A stretch of DNA of 60,000 nt from Nymphaea colorata (lineage: Eukaryota; Streptophyta; Magnoliopsida; Nymphaeales; Nymphaeaceae), in contig NC_045140.1 of assembly GCF_008831285.2 (NCBI RefSeq), forward strand, positions 353,528-413,527, written 5' to 3'. Under the pieces are notes generated by a model. The model ran no database searches, had not been told where the DNA came from, and saw only the letters and a program-made list of their open reading frames with translations. Below, one piece after another: positions 1 through 12,733 of this stretch; the first letter of the stretch is position 1, and each line of letters starts with the position of its first letter. A program made the translations under genes and the position numbers.

Positions 1-220
1 TGCTACTAATGGCAGGAAATAATTTAACACTTAAGACAATGATTTTGATATATTTGAAACCAGCAATTTGAGGTTAAACAAAGGCAGGGTTTCACTTCTT
101 TCAGAAAAGGATAACTTTTGTATTGCAGAATTAGGAATTGGTCTGGAATTGGTGGGTTTTCAGGGAAATATGGGGGGGTTCAAGGAAGAGGACGCCGGTG
201 CGCATGAACGGGGGGGAGAG

Positions 221-240
221 TGGCGCCAATATAAGTACGC
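221..240 (+). promoter_or_regulatory. Possible core promoter (CCAAT/TATAAG)
   Basis: A CCAAT at about 226-230 runs into TATAAG at 230-235. GC-rich DNA and a GAAGAAGAAG-rich tract typical of plant 5' leaders follow. This is the only promoter-like cluster upstream of the transporter. Position is inferred; no transcript data. Confidence 0.3.
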
Positions 241-264
241 GCCCCCGCTGCCCCCACCTATGCA

Positions 265-723
265 TATTCTTCGGATAATTCGCGCTATATTTTTTTTTTC
301 CTCACTTCCTTCTTCCGACAGAGAAGAAGAAGAAGAAACAGTCAACACCTCTGTTGTTTGTGCTATAGGGCTGCGAAGGAAAATCGAGATCCGCCCGCAG
401 AGTTTTCAAGAACAGACGGAATTCTAAGGATTCCTTGAACCACCGATTGCGATCGCCGTTTCTTTTCCCGCGCAGCGGTTCCTTTTCCTTGTCTGATTCT
501 CGAAACTTCGTCGTCTTTCTGTCGAGCATTTCGCGAGCGGCCTATTGCTGGTGGTTCTGGTGGGTTTTTGGTTCGGTCGAGCTCTCGAGCGGTTAAGATC
601 AGGTGACTTTTCGGTGATCTTTGTATCCAGGCGGAATCGGGAGGGATCGTTTTAGCTTCTGGCTCCTTAGGATAACTTCGTTGGCCAAAATGATGGTGTG
701 ATCATCGTTTGGTTACTGATCAG
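265..723 (+). other. Probable untranslated first exon of the transporter gene
   Basis: This stretch is richer in GC than its surroundings and holds a CT/GA-rich leader-like tract (295-345). It has two good donor sites, GATCAG|GTGACT at 602/603 and GATCAG|GTGTTT at 723/724. Exon 2 has a strong acceptor (TTTTGCAG, ending 7047) 105 nt before the start codon, so the 5' leader must be spliced from upstream. I infer that this block supplies it. Both ends are approximate. Confidence 0.4.
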
Positions 724-1730
724 GTGTTTATATTTTACTTTTGCTTCCATCATAAAACATATTGATGCCTTCATCGATTTACGAACTTTTGGTTGCAATT
801 TGTATTCTCCTTCTTGGCACTAGTAATTGAAGATTTTGATTTGACATCAACAGGGCTGTTCTTTATTCTTCACTTTTGCTTGCTTTTCTTGTAACTATTG
901 TGGATATATTGCCTTTTCTTTTTAATGAATATTCTTCTGGTAGTTATGCGCCTTTGTTGTAATCGGTTTGGTTTGTAACTTATTCAACATTTGCGACTAG
1001 TTTAAGAGTTGTAACATGCAACTTTGGTCTCGTTGACATGCAAATTGTATGTGGGAATGAATTTTTGTTCATTATCTCTTACTAAGAGGTTTACATGATG
1101 CATTTTGTATACTTTCTATATCATCTGGCATGTTTTTTTTTTTTAGCAACTTTTCACAAATGGGCCATGTCTATTTTTTTTATTTCTCCATTTCTATCCT
1201 ACATTTGCTACTTTTTCTGTTACATATCGTGAAATGTACATTCCGAGTAGTAAAATTACTTCCATTCAAATGTATATTCTTTTGCTTGCTGGAGACCCTT
1301 ATAGACTATATTTCCTTGCTTTTGCTTTATCTGAATAACTTAACACTTAACAAACTACTTTACATTTTACAAGCATTTAGATGGAAAAAGGTGATATACT
1401 GTTGCTTGGGTATTTTGACATCGCATCCTTCAAGGCCCGTGCACCTTTTCTTTATTGTCATTGAAAGAAAGAAGAATTTCTACATTGTTTTTGAACCAGC
1501 TGTGGTATTAGTGGCATACATTTATGCTGATTCACATTCCAAAGAAGTTAAATGATTGACTGAGTGTGCAATCTCGTGAAAATGAAATTTTTGCTTCAGC
1601 AAGATATCAAATACGTAACAACTTGACCGACTGTCACACCTTGCTTGGGCTTGCGGCTTGGTGGATCTCAGCCTTCCCTTTAGCAGCATTGGTTTAAACC
1701 TCAAAAAGGTTAAGGATTAGGACAACCAAT

Positions 1731-2095
1731 CACTCAAGTAACCTCTTTATAAGTCATTGAAGAACTTTCATAATCTTCAATATGAGACTAAACTTGTTCG
1801 AATGAGACATAACAATCCACCCTTCTTAAGGCACATGTGTCTATAGGTGTAGGACTACCGGCCCGAGTGTTAAACCGGTTTTGGTACCATCGGAACAACC
1901 CAACCCACTGCCACACCAGGTTTGAACTCCTGGTTTGATGGATCCCAACTGACCCTTATCATTTTCGGTTCCAGCCCCGAAAAGGATGAAAGCCAACTCA
2001 ATCCATCTCTTAAGTAACTTTTTTATAAATCCTTAAAGATCTCTCACAATGTTCAATACGGGACTGAATTTCTCAAAGTGGGGCATTAGAAAATA
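1731..2095. repeat. Diverged direct repeats, probable retrotransposon remnant
   Basis: Two related segments start near 1731 and 2008 and share the order CTCAAGTAAC, TTTATAA, a TTCAATA motif and a GGGACT/GAGACT motif. The DNA between them is low-copy-looking and has no ORF. This resembles decayed LTR sequence, but no ends or target duplication were found. Confidence 0.3.
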
Positions 2096-2488
2096 CATCA
2101 ATAAAGAATAATCTATTTAGTTACTATCAAACATGTTTTATATATTAGGAAAAGTTTAAATACAAGAACATTTGTATACTATATAGGATGAAAAAGAATG
2201 AAAGCTACATCACCACAGGTGAAAGTTTAAAAGCTGCAATTGTCTTCTAAGTTTTTGTTTTGATTTTTATTTTGAATCTTGTCACTTCTCGTATGCCAAA
2301 TTTGTAAAGTGTAAAGAAGAAAAAGCATATGAGACAGAGCTATCAATTTCTAACTAATTCAAATAATATATAGGACACTCATTTAAACCTGTTCAGCGAA
2401 AAGGAAAAAATTGCAAAGATTTACTTAGCACATAGCCCATTGTCACTTGGATAAGGAGAGATATGATCATCAAATGGTTGAGATATCC

Positions 2489-3480
2489 TGTAACATCCAG
2501 CTTCTTGGCATCAGAAACAATTTATGAATTACAGTTTTAGCCCTAGAAGTTCCTAAACCCTATTATGTTTTTGGCCGCGCCCAAGGTCGATATGAAGCTG
2601 GGCGGGTGATTGACTACACAAAGTTTTATCTAACATTGATGAATCATAATACATAATTAGTTTCATCACGTGGTTTACAGATTGCTTAGACCGGCAAAGT
2701 TGAGATTTAGCGGCTTGAACTAAGTTGCGAGTTTAAACAAATGACTTAAGTTAATCAAGTTTTGTTTGATTCTTTGAATACATGTTCATGCGTACATATA
2801 TGTTATTTAGTTGTATCTGATTTTGGAATCACGTGCCACACTCATATAGGGAACTCGAGCTGTGTTGATGATACATGCTCGATGTTGAGTTCCAAGAGTG
2901 AGTTGTTTAACGATTTGTGCTTTAGCTCTGAGATGAGCACAATTGAGAATGTAAGCCGGGTAGTGATGATACATGTGAAAGTATGCTCATACATTGAATT
3001 GTTCGAGTATGATGGTTGTTTATTTACTTTAGTTTATGCAATGTTTGCTCATGGCCTGAGTTATCATTTTGATGTGGGCAACAACCTAGGTTAGTTTTAT
3101 ATTTTCAGGTTGATGGTATAAGGGAAAGCCCGAGAGTGGCCCAATAACCGGAAATGAAAAGTTAGAGTTCAGTATCCAAGTTGATGGTATAAGGGAAAGT
3201 CCGAGAGCTGCCCAGTATACCGGAAATGAAAAGTCTGAGATTGACACATGTTGCGACTATCAAGAGTCGAACCCAACTGTAAAATATAAAAAGGGTTTGG
3301 GGACCCGTGAGTGGAACCTTCTTGAATGTGGGGATTGATAAAGTTCTCCTTCCCGGGGCTACTTAGAGGAGCTCATCCCCATCATGAGGCAGCGAGAGTG
3401 GGATGCTGTTACTACAATAACGCAGTTGAGCTCAACGAATGTGGAGTCACGGCAGTGGTTACCCCAAATTATGCAAATAT
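2489..3480. repeat. Possible decayed solo LTR with 71-bp tandem repeat
   Basis: It starts with a TGTAACATCC-type sequence often seen at plant LTR starts. Near the right side is a tandem pair (3110-3180 and 3181-3251, period 71) built around TTGATGGTATAAGGGAAAG. No internal coding sequence, matching right end or target duplication was found, so the solo LTR call is tentative. Confidence 0.3.
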
Positions 3481-3486
3481 TCTCAG

Positions 3487-4964
3487 CTATGTCACATGAG
3501 TGTGGGGTGCGGGTGTCGGAGCGGCACATCCCAAAAAATTTAGGTGCGATGGTGCGGCGAAGGTGTTTTATTATTATTATTATTATTAATTTATTATATA
3601 TATAATAGAATAAGCATGTGTATATTATTATTACAATTTAGTTATTAATGTATATAACATACTTGCATAATTGTATTGCATAGTAAAATATCATAACAAC
3701 ATATATTATTATATATAGTAATTTAGTAATATGTCTAACATAAAACATAAAAACTTGATAGAATCATAGAAGAACAAATTGACAATTTGAAATTAAAACT
3801 TCAAAAGAACAACACTAACCACAGTCGGTCGGCTACGTAATGCATATATAAAAAAGTTTATATTATATATTATAAGTTTATAGCATGATAATATATCATT
3901 ATATCAGTTGCAAAGTATATATGCACGACTGCATATGTACACAATTGACAATATATATTTGTTAGTTGAACTTTGAAATTTTTATGGTTAAGCCTGGGCA
4001 CCGGGCCGGGCCGCCGCCGGGTACCCGGTACCCGGCCCGACTCGGTCCCGGGCCCGGGCCTTGCTTTTATAGTAGTCGGCCCGTTAGTTACCGGGCTCGG
4101 CCCGGCCCGATAACTAACGGGCCGGGCGCGGGCCAGCCGCTTTGATCGGCGGCGGCCCGCGAAGCCCGTTGTTTTTTTTTTTTTAAAATGAACTTCGTTA
4201 CTCGTTAGGGACCTAGGGTTAAATAAAAATGAACTTGAGCTTAGAGAGTTAGGGTTTACTTTTCGACCTTCCGTCGTCACCGTCGCCCGTCGAGACTCGA
4301 GAGATTGCATTTGCGGCATTGCCTCCTCTTCGCCCATCGGCTGCTCCTCCGGTCGTCGCCTTCGCCATCGGCTGCCTTCTCCGGTGACCGTGTGCCGGCT
4401 GCCGTGAAGGTCTTCAGTCTGTAAACTATCAATGTGCCTATAAAAGAACTTGATACTCCATGGTGTTTCATCATCTGAAGCTGTAAATTGTGTTGTCTCC
4501 TGCATTCGTTGTGTCTGAGTTTTTTCAATAACGGGCCGGGCCGAAGCCCATCTCAGCCCGCCCGGCCCATTATTAATCGGGCTGGGCCGGGCCTCGGGCC
4601 TTGACCGAAGCCCGAGGCCCGATATGACTTGGGCCCGGCCCGATGCCCAGCCTTATTTATGGTAGATTCAAGAACAACTGAACAAACATCTAAAATAAAA
4701 TGCTAAAATGTATACAATAATAATACCAAAAAATAGGACATATTTAGACCGGATGCGGGTTGACTGCACCCGACTCGAGTTTGACGCGAGTCAGGTGCGT
4801 GTCAGAAATGGACAAACCGACAAATATAGTCTGATGCCGTTGACCGCATCAAACTCGCGTTGACTGGGTTCGGGTGCGAGTTGGAGCCGTACAAATCTTC
4901 CATGCACTCTCGGCTCGACGCGACTTGGGTGCGGCAGTAAAATAGAAGAGTCCGTGTGACTTAG
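3487..4964. mobile_element. hAT-like nonautonomous element, family 1 (CTATGTCAC ends), carrying a nested element
   Basis: The left end is CTATGTCACATGAGT. The right end reads, reversed, CTAAGTCACACGGACT. The flanks ATTCTCAG (3479-3486) and ATTCCCGG (4965-4972) match at 6 of 8 positions, as an old 8-bp target duplication would. The same end sequence bounds the elements at 12752-13063 and 24610-24980. A second element (3989-4655) sits inside it. No transposase is present. Confidence 0.55.
3989..4655. mobile_element. hAT-like MITE, family 2 (TAAGCCTGGGCA ends), 667 bp
   Basis: Terminal inverted repeats of at least 24 bp start TAAGCCTGGGCA at the left and, reversed, TAAGGCTGGGCA at the right, then continue into CGGGCCGGGCC with 2 mismatches in all. 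A perfect 8-bp target duplication TTTATGGT flanks it (3981-3988 and 4656-4663). The ends are strongly GC-rich. The middle (about 4200-4510) looks like an unrelated leader-like sequence, perhaps captured, and has no convincing protein. The 8-bp duplication is the signature of hAT transposons; assignment rests on that alone. Confidence 0.8.
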
Positions 4965-5035
4965 ATTCCCGGTGACTTAGTGTTTGAGACCATAAGCTGC
5001 ACAGCGGTCTGCCTTAAATGCTCTGACAAAATGGG

Positions 5036-5835
5036 TGGCATTATATGATCTTACTCAAACAGGTGCGTGTGTATGCATCATTGAAAATCATGCTATTGTG
5101 AATTGCTTGTCTATCTATTTATTTATTTGTTTAATTCCTTTTACTGCTATTACTGATGTGATCAGTTAACTATGTGACTCAAATTGAGTTTGCTTTGTTG
5201 GAATGCTGTTGAAATCGACAAACCAAACTTAGTGACCCCTTTGAACTACGCTTTGAGTATTATCACCTGGAGTGAATTTGTTTCCAGCGATGATACTCAC
5301 TCATTATTATTTTAACAATCAATACAATACATAAACTCTACACTCAAATGATATACCAAAGATCTGGTTATAATTTTCATTGTACTCAGTGGTTGTGCTG
5401 ATACTATGACTATCTTCCTTCATTAGGTCTCACTATGTAATAGATGATGCTCGTTGATTGGGTGGCTGAAAGGATGGGGGATTGCTGGGAAGTAATGCGA
5501 CAATGTCATATACATTTCTCCTATGCACTTTTGTTTGTACATAGTTGTACAACTTTATAGTGCTTGAGACCAAGGCTTGAGAGCCGCGACTCTCCAACAT
5601 ATATATAAAGTAAGGTTTTTATTAATAGGCGTTTTTCATTAGCAACATTAACTGCTAGGACAGATCGTGCTGTGCATTAATTACGGAGGCAAGTTATCTA
5701 TACGCAATAGACAGATCGGGCCTACATCAACTATATAGGTGTGTGATTGTTCTGCTTCCGCTGCACAAACAAAAGAAAAATACTCTGTATCTATTTTCCT
5801 TTCGTGTTTAGTTGTGTATGACATGGAGTGTTACA
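5036..5835 (-). repeat. LTR-like repeat X, copy 1 (800 bp)
   Basis: This block aligns end to end with 25760-27240 once the 667-bp element inside the latter is removed (800 versus about 806 bp). On the minus strand it reads TGTAACACTCC...ATGCCA, so it has TG...CA ends as LTRs do, and a TATAAAG-like motif. No target duplication or internal region was found. Solo LTR is the best guess. Confidence 0.45.
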
Positions 5836-5924
5836 TATCCACTATAAATTCCCCACTAAAATAACTTAATACAATCACTCAAACTCGAGCAAGCAAGCTC
5901 TCACAGTGTACACAAAAGCACCCA

Positions 5925-5943
5925 ATAAATAAATAAATAAATA

Positions 5944-5982
<39 letters not shown>
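5925..5982. repeat. Compound microsatellite (AATA)n(TA)n
   Basis: About six AATA units run straight into about seventeen TA units. Confidence 0.9.
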
Positions 5983-5985
<3 letters not shown>

Positions 5986-6621
5986 TTTGTATTCTCAAAC
6001 ATGTTCAATGAGCATAAAACTGAATGAAGGACCGATTCCTCAATATATTAAATCTCTTTGAAAATGAGGTATTCACTCACAGGTGATCTTTGATACTAGA
6101 CTAGTTGTAGCAGATTGATAATTTGCACTTAGGTGTTTGTGGATCAGTTGCATCCTGTAACCTGGAGGTTCAGATTGCTGATCCAATATGTGGCCAATAT
6201 GATCTGATATGAGATAAGCTGATATTTTAATAAAAAGCTAGTTAAAAATTACTTTAATGAAATCACTTCTGTGTTTTGGATAATTGTTTTCTAGCTTGTA
6301 GACATCACTTCTATGTCACATGGACATATAAAAAGGGTGGCTGTGGCCACACCGTCATTTCAAGACGCAGGTTCAGATATGTTTAAAACTTAAAAGTTAA
6401 AACCATGTTAGGTGTGGTCAACCATCCATGTGTCTTGCACCTTTTTGTCCAATTTCGGAATAAGTGGCTTTAACTGATCAATATTGTTCTTTTTTCTAAA
6501 CCTTTTAATTTTTTTTGTATTTTCTTTTATGCTGTCAATTGTTTTATCCTTTAATCACAAATGTTTTTATGGTATGTTGTTTCAATATATTGACTATTTG
6601 TTGCAATGATAAATACATAAA

Positions 6622-6703
6622 TACACACACACACACACACACACACAAAGACACAGACTCCCGGGTATATCTCACAGTCATATATATATATATATATATA
6701 TAG
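6622..6703. repeat. Microsatellites (AC)n and (TA)n
   Basis: About 13 AC units lie near 6622-6648 and about 12 TA units near 6680-6703, with 30 bp between them. Confidence 0.9.
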
Positions 6704-7057
6704 ATAAAATATATGTATGTATATATATAGCAATGTCCCCACGGCCAAGTTGTTTGAATTATTTGGCACCTGTTCTGCACCTGCATTGGCACCTGTGCAA
6801 CATAGCATTATTTTTGTGTGGCTTGCTGTGACTGGTACTTGTTTCTGTCTTGTCTTTTCACACCCTTTTGTTCTGAAGAATAATTTTTCTTTCATGAATG
6901 GAAGAGAAGGTGAGATTTGTTCCAAAGAATAATGTTTGATACTTAATTTTGGTCATTTTTTGTTTTCTCCTATTTTGAGAAACCCTTTTCTTTTTTTGTA
7001 AAAGTTTGATTTTTATGAGTTTCTATAATTTTTGTATGATTTTGCAGATTCAGGGCC

Positions 7058-7111
7058 ATGATTATGATTATTCATACTTCTGGTGGAGAATTTTCATATA
7101 TAGCTACTTGA
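7058..7111 (+). other. Upstream ORF in the 5' leader (17 codons)
   Basis: The spliced leader that starts at 7048 carries an ATG at 7058 with G at -3. It opens a 17-codon frame ending at TGA 7109-7111, 41 nt before the transporter ATG at 7153 and in a different frame. The transporter ATG has A at -3. Such an upstream ORF would be expected to lower translation of the main frame. Conservation of the peptide is unknown. Confidence 0.55.
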
Positions 7112-7152
7112 CGTAGTTTGGTGCTAACTTTCTGAAGGGCCAATTTGTCATA

Positions 7153-10100
7153 ATGAATGGGGTTGTGGAGTGCAGTGTTTGTCACTCCAAATTGGGCGTT
7201 CCCCCAACTACTAGGACCATTTCAAGGGCATATGACAATCATAGAAGCAAATTATCATCAAAATCTCGAACCCTCAATGTTCTGTTGGTTGTGGGCGACT
7301 GTATCTTGGTTGGCCTACAGGTAATATGTTAGGTTATAATATTATGTTAGGCAGTATCTATAAATTTTAGTTTATGTGGAACTTATTATGGTAATCAAGT
7401 ATATTTGTGTTTTGAACTTTTCAAGCTTTTGAAAATCTAGTCAAACAATAACATTTCAATATGGAAAACCATTGAGCACGAATTTTACATGTACATTGCA
7501 GCTAGTTTTGGAAAATTTAGTTTTTTGATGTTTTTTTTAATTTTCTTAGTTATTTGGAGAAAAAATCAGTAATTCAGAATCTTCTGAGATTAGACTTTGT
7601 TGCATGGTCATTTTGGTGACAATGGTTATACTCTTCCTATTTGTTACATGAATTGCCTATTCATTTGATTCTGAGAATCTGATAGCATTCTTGGAGTTTG
7701 TTCCGACGTTTTGTCTTTATTGCAGCCTGTTTTAGTCTTTATGTCCAAGGTCGATGGGCGCTTCAAGTTTAGTCCTATAAGTGTGAACTTCTTGACGGAA
7801 GTTACCAAAGTTCTTTTTGCCATTATTATGCTCTTAATCCAGGTACTTCTCATTCTGTTATTCATTGTCATGCTTTTCATTTGTTCTCTTGAAACTTTTA
7901 ATGCAACCTGAAAAAATGGATATTGGACAGATTTGTGTTCTTGTTATTCGTAGAACATGGTGAGCCACTTGATGTTTGATACCACCAAAAAGTGTACAAA
8001 TGATTCTTTTTTTCTCTCTAAATTTTGGTTGCTGTAGTGAAGCATTTGCTGTATAAGCCAAGAGATTACCAAACTACAATTTAAGGATTTCAGTGTGAAG
8101 ATAGTATAGATGCTCTTTAGCAGTTTGCAGCACTGTCACCAATTTCAGCCATATTTTCAAAACATTGCTTAAAGGAGACAAAACAAATGAAACCAAAAAG
8201 GAAATTTGTTTTGGGATATCTTGAAAATATTGCCAAATTAAAATATCAGACTTTTTCAATAGATCTTCATAACATTTTCAGAAATCATTCTTAAAAAAAT
8301 ATTTTATGTATTTTTGTTTATTTTGACATTTTAATGATTATTTTGGATTTTTAAGTACAAACTACAAATTAATAGCATATGCTATACATTATTTTCATTT
8401 CTCATCTTCACTTACTATTATTCTTGCTTTTATCAATTTCTACAATTTATGGTTGTCATGCTATCCTTTTTAGTGCAGATCAATTTAGATGTTAGAATGC
8501 CTCACATTGACAGGTGTGCTTTTGTGGAATGCACAACTGCAATTATATGACGGTCTATGTCACCATATGTAGAGGCATGGGTGCTGATGTCATAGCAACA
8601 ACAGATCTCATAGATCATGCCATGGGCATGCATGCATGCATAGAAGCACATGGATGAACGAAGAACAATTTAGTGTTATGCTAAATGCTCTTTTTGGACT
8701 TTGTCACAGTTGACCATGTCTAGAATTAGAACAAAATAGTCAGGTTGATTTTGTCTGCAGGTCGACTGCAGCTGTCACTTCTTGACCCACACCTAGTCAT
8801 GTTGGTGCAGAATCCACATCCATGTTTGTGCTGCAATCTGTAGACATGGCTGATCTAATATTTTTGAAAAGTCTATTTCACAATGTGAGATAGATGCTAG
8901 GCTTTTGTATTTTGACAAATTTGCACTTGGAAGATGTACATTACTAATCACATTGTTGCTGCAGGCTAGGCACCAGAAAGTGGGAGAGACGCCTCTGCTT
9001 TCAATCTCTACCTTTGTCCAAGTTAGTATGCCTATGTTCCACAATGCATTTCCATTGTAATAGTTGATTCAACTCTTATGCAGGCTTTACATTCAATTTG
9101 CAATTCTTTCTTACCATCTTTCAGTATATCAATTACATCATTCCTTGTAGTTCTGTTCTTAGTTAATAATTTGTTCTAAATCATTGATCATCATTATTGG
9201 GGATATGTTGCTTTTTTTTCACACCTACTTTTGTGGGTAGGTTGGGGCGCGGTGTGTGTGTGTGTGTGGGGGGGGGGGGTGGTGTTGGAATGGAGGAAGG
9301 TGTTACTTTAGTTTCACCTTTTTTTGCCTTTCCTCTTGGCAAATTTAAGGTCTTGTTCTCTTTTTTCCTGATGATGATTGAAATCACCAAGATTTCTGGA
9401 CATGTGATGCTTGTCATCCACGAGGTACATGTTTAATGGGAGGGTGTACCATTCTTTCCTTCCACAATCATGTTTGTTAGGGATGAGAAGCATTTTGTTT
9501 TACAAGCTGCAAAATTTGTTTGGAGATAGCAACTCATCCCACGATCTTTGTACTTAGGTAATAATCACTAATTAATCTAGTTCATTTTCAACACATGATT
9601 GGCAAAGTGATATCCGATCGAGTCGATTGCACATGGCCCATGGTACCAGAGATATTATATAAAAAAGACAATTCTTTTCAATTATCTTAGTGTTAGTTAG
9701 CGATCGTGGCTTGGTGAATCCTTTTCTGCGTGATGAACTGTTCTCACCAAGCCTACATTTTGTTTCTAGGTATTCTTTACCTACCACTTATGTCGGTTTC
9801 AGGTACAAGTACCCTTTTGTTAAAGGTTGTTTGGACTTTTCATGGGGGTGGGGTATGAGTTACTTCAGCATTGTAGCACGTGATACTTGGACATTGTTTC
9901 AAGACATTTCCTGTACCCCTTCTTGCCCTAAAAAAAAAAAGGTCAGCTTACACCCTTGAACTTGAACCGATTGGGCCAACCTAGCTCCTCAATCCCTTGG
10001 GACCAACAAGGGATGCTTCAGGAATTGTAACCTATTGTTCGTTGATTACATATTTCAGCCTGATCTTAGCCCTGACTCAAGGTTCCCTACCTTCAAAGAT

Positions 10101-12697
10101 CAAGTTGATTTGATGCCATGACAATGACTGTCAGTAATGCTCATGAAACAACAAGCCCATGTAGCCCAGTAGCTTGATTTGATCGAGACCAAATTGCTCT
10201 GAGCCAATACAAATGGTTGTAAATTGGTGATCAATATGATTTTAAAGATGCTTGAAGTTTGAAGGTGCATAAATTTTCCATAAAGCTAGGTGAACTTGTT
10301 AGAAAGCAGCCAATAAACACTGCTTCCCTTGACAGGGACACACGCCTCTCCACACTCAATTATTACTGTTTCTTTGGATAAAGTTGCATCCAAAATTGAA
10401 GAACAAGCAACAATGAAAAACAGGGGTAAAGTCCTGTCGTTTTGAAAAAACACCAATTCAGATGATTCAATTCCCTACCCTTTGAGAAAAGTATAAGCAG
10501 CATAGAAGAAATTGCAGTTCTCTGGGGTTGCAACTGCAACCTGCTACCCATTCAAGGAACCCAGTGGAAAATGTGTTGGAACTGGAAACTGGAAGATTGT
10601 GACTCCCTTGCAACTGTCTGCAATTGAAAAGTGGGAAATGTAGAGAAGAACAACTTTCCCGAGATTTTTCATATATGATTAGTTCAAAAACTAATTCTTC
10701 ATTTATCTTGTCATTTTCCATATCTTCTTTTTAGCTTTTCATTGTATTTTGTATTCTTGCAATAATATAACTATAAAATATATTTTGTCAGTATATTCAA
10801 AATTATTACAATATCTTCCCATTTTCAAAATTTTCTTTAGTTTTCAACATTATTTTATATTTGTGTGTGTGTGTGTGTGTGTATATACACACATAAGAGG
10901 GCGAACATGAAAATAAGGAAACATATCCCACTTCCGACTTTTATAAGGGTTGTTAGTCTTACTTTCTAAAGCTGATCCTACTTAAAAATGAGTAAGAAAG
11001 CCAAATGTATGCATGGGCCCAAACCACTGACTTGTTGACCCAGTCAGACCTTTTATGCCTGGGGCTAGTTGCCACACCACTGAGTAGTTGGTGGTTTGTC
11101 AAACAAGCACATAAAAACCCATATGAACAAACAAGTCTGAATACCGCCACAAAACCTGACCTAAATCTAAGAACCAAAAGATAGCTAAGAAGTTGAAAAT
11201 GATGGAGAAATTGTTGGGAGAAGAGGAGGTTGATGCAGAAAAAACTGTGGCCAAAAAAGAAAAAAACTAGGGTTCTCATTTTTTACTTCAAGGCTTTATA
11301 GAGCTTATAAGTTAAATAGGCGAATATACGTATGCGCTACATCCTCCAACAGGAGTACCTTGTGGTGAACCCAAAGAAAAAGAAAATGGAAGCTTGCATT
11401 GCTGTACAAAATGTTCTTATCTAGCTTACGTGCTGATCAAACTTCACAAGTTGGATGTATTCTTGTAGTCCGAATGTGTTGATTTTGTTTCATGAAAATG
11501 ATATTTTCTTGTTGTTTCGTTATTTTAAATGAGATTTCCTTTTGATTTTTCTTTAAAATATTTATTAAATGTTTGTCCCACTTTATTTTAAGGCATCTCT
11601 TCAAGAATTCAATGCTTTAGTACAGGCTATGGAATGTCTGCACTGTTGTTAACTTAAATTTCTTAAATTTCTTAAATTTCTTATGTGTATTTGAGATTCC
11701 TTTACAGGGTTATGGTGGTCTCTTACTGATTATAGGAAATCTGCATGTTCCATTTTAGGCAGCTCGTAACAATGTGCTCTTTGCTGTACCAGCCCTTCTC
11801 TATGCCATCAATAACTATCTAAAATTCATAATGCAGGTTTGTACAATTTCTATTATACGAAATCACAAATTCATAATCTATTCAGTGCATTCTTATCCTT
11901 CAAATTTGGTTCCTATAGATTCAGTAAAGTAAAAGTAAACAAATTCATAGTGCATAGCTGTACAATCATTGACAATCTCTGCATCATTTATCCTATTTTT
12001 CTTTCACTTATTTAGGTGTTGCGCTGTTGTTTGCAGCTGTATTTTAACCCTGCCACTGTGAAGATGCTCAGCAATCTCAAGGTAGACTTTCATGTACTCT
12101 GATTTAAACTTGGGTTTCTTTATCATTATGTGCTTTTCCTGCATTTTAAAATTCTTGTTGTATTATAATAGGATATATGTTGAGAAACCAGATAGCATAT
12201 TCAATTTTTCTATATATCGGGGCATATGAAACTGTACCTTTAATAACTTATAGTGTTTGGAATATATGTAGGAAAATGGAATAGTGACTTTGGCTATCCA
12301 GAGTACCTAACTCACTGATGAGGGCTGTCCAGTCCATCGTGATGGATGGAGAAAAAGGTGATGAATGTTTTCATCATCTAATATTGGTTTACACATTTTT
12401 CTCCTTGTTTTTCTCTCAACAATCCATCATCAAAACTTCCCTTTAGAACTTTTTTCTTTACAAAAACTACCCCTTTAAAAAGGAAATGGAGCACGTGCAG
12501 GTTAAAATTTTAATTTTTTTTCAAAAAATGCCAAGACTGCCCCTGTTTGACTGCAGGTTTAAACAGTGATGAAAAAACGTGATAAAATTGAGTTTTTATT
12601 TTGAAAATATTGCGGTACTTTGCTGTTTTTCCGTTTTTCTTGTTTTTATCATAACTAATGCGATATTTTCAAATATATCACGACATTTCTGGCAATG

Positions 12698-12733
<36 letters not shown>

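Larger units (their letters stand above)
724..7047 (+). other. Intron 1 (5' leader intron, about 6.3 kb)
   Basis: No coding potential is recognised. It contains a pair of diverged direct repeats (about 1731-1815 and 2008-2095), an LTR-like stretch (about 2489-3480), nested inverted-repeat elements (3487-4964), an 800-bp LTR-like repeat (5036-5835) and several microsatellites. The donor end is uncertain (603 or 724); the acceptor at 7047 is clear. Confidence 0.45.

Noticed and set aside
68-427. 119-codon open frame at the left edge
   Set aside because: It overlaps the probable promoter and leader, reads through a GAAGAAG tract, has no recognisable domain and lacks sensible composition.
1130-1555. 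141-codon frame rich in phenylalanine and leucine
   Set aside because: The composition follows from T-rich intron sequence; no domain or conservation signal.
3870-4505. 211-codon arginine/proline-rich frame
   Set aside because: It lies across the GC-rich ends of a MITE; the composition comes from the CCCGG repeats.
5036-5835. Full LTR retrotransposon call for repeat X
   Set aside because: Two copies agree on length and TG...CA ends, but no target duplication, primer site or internal region was found.
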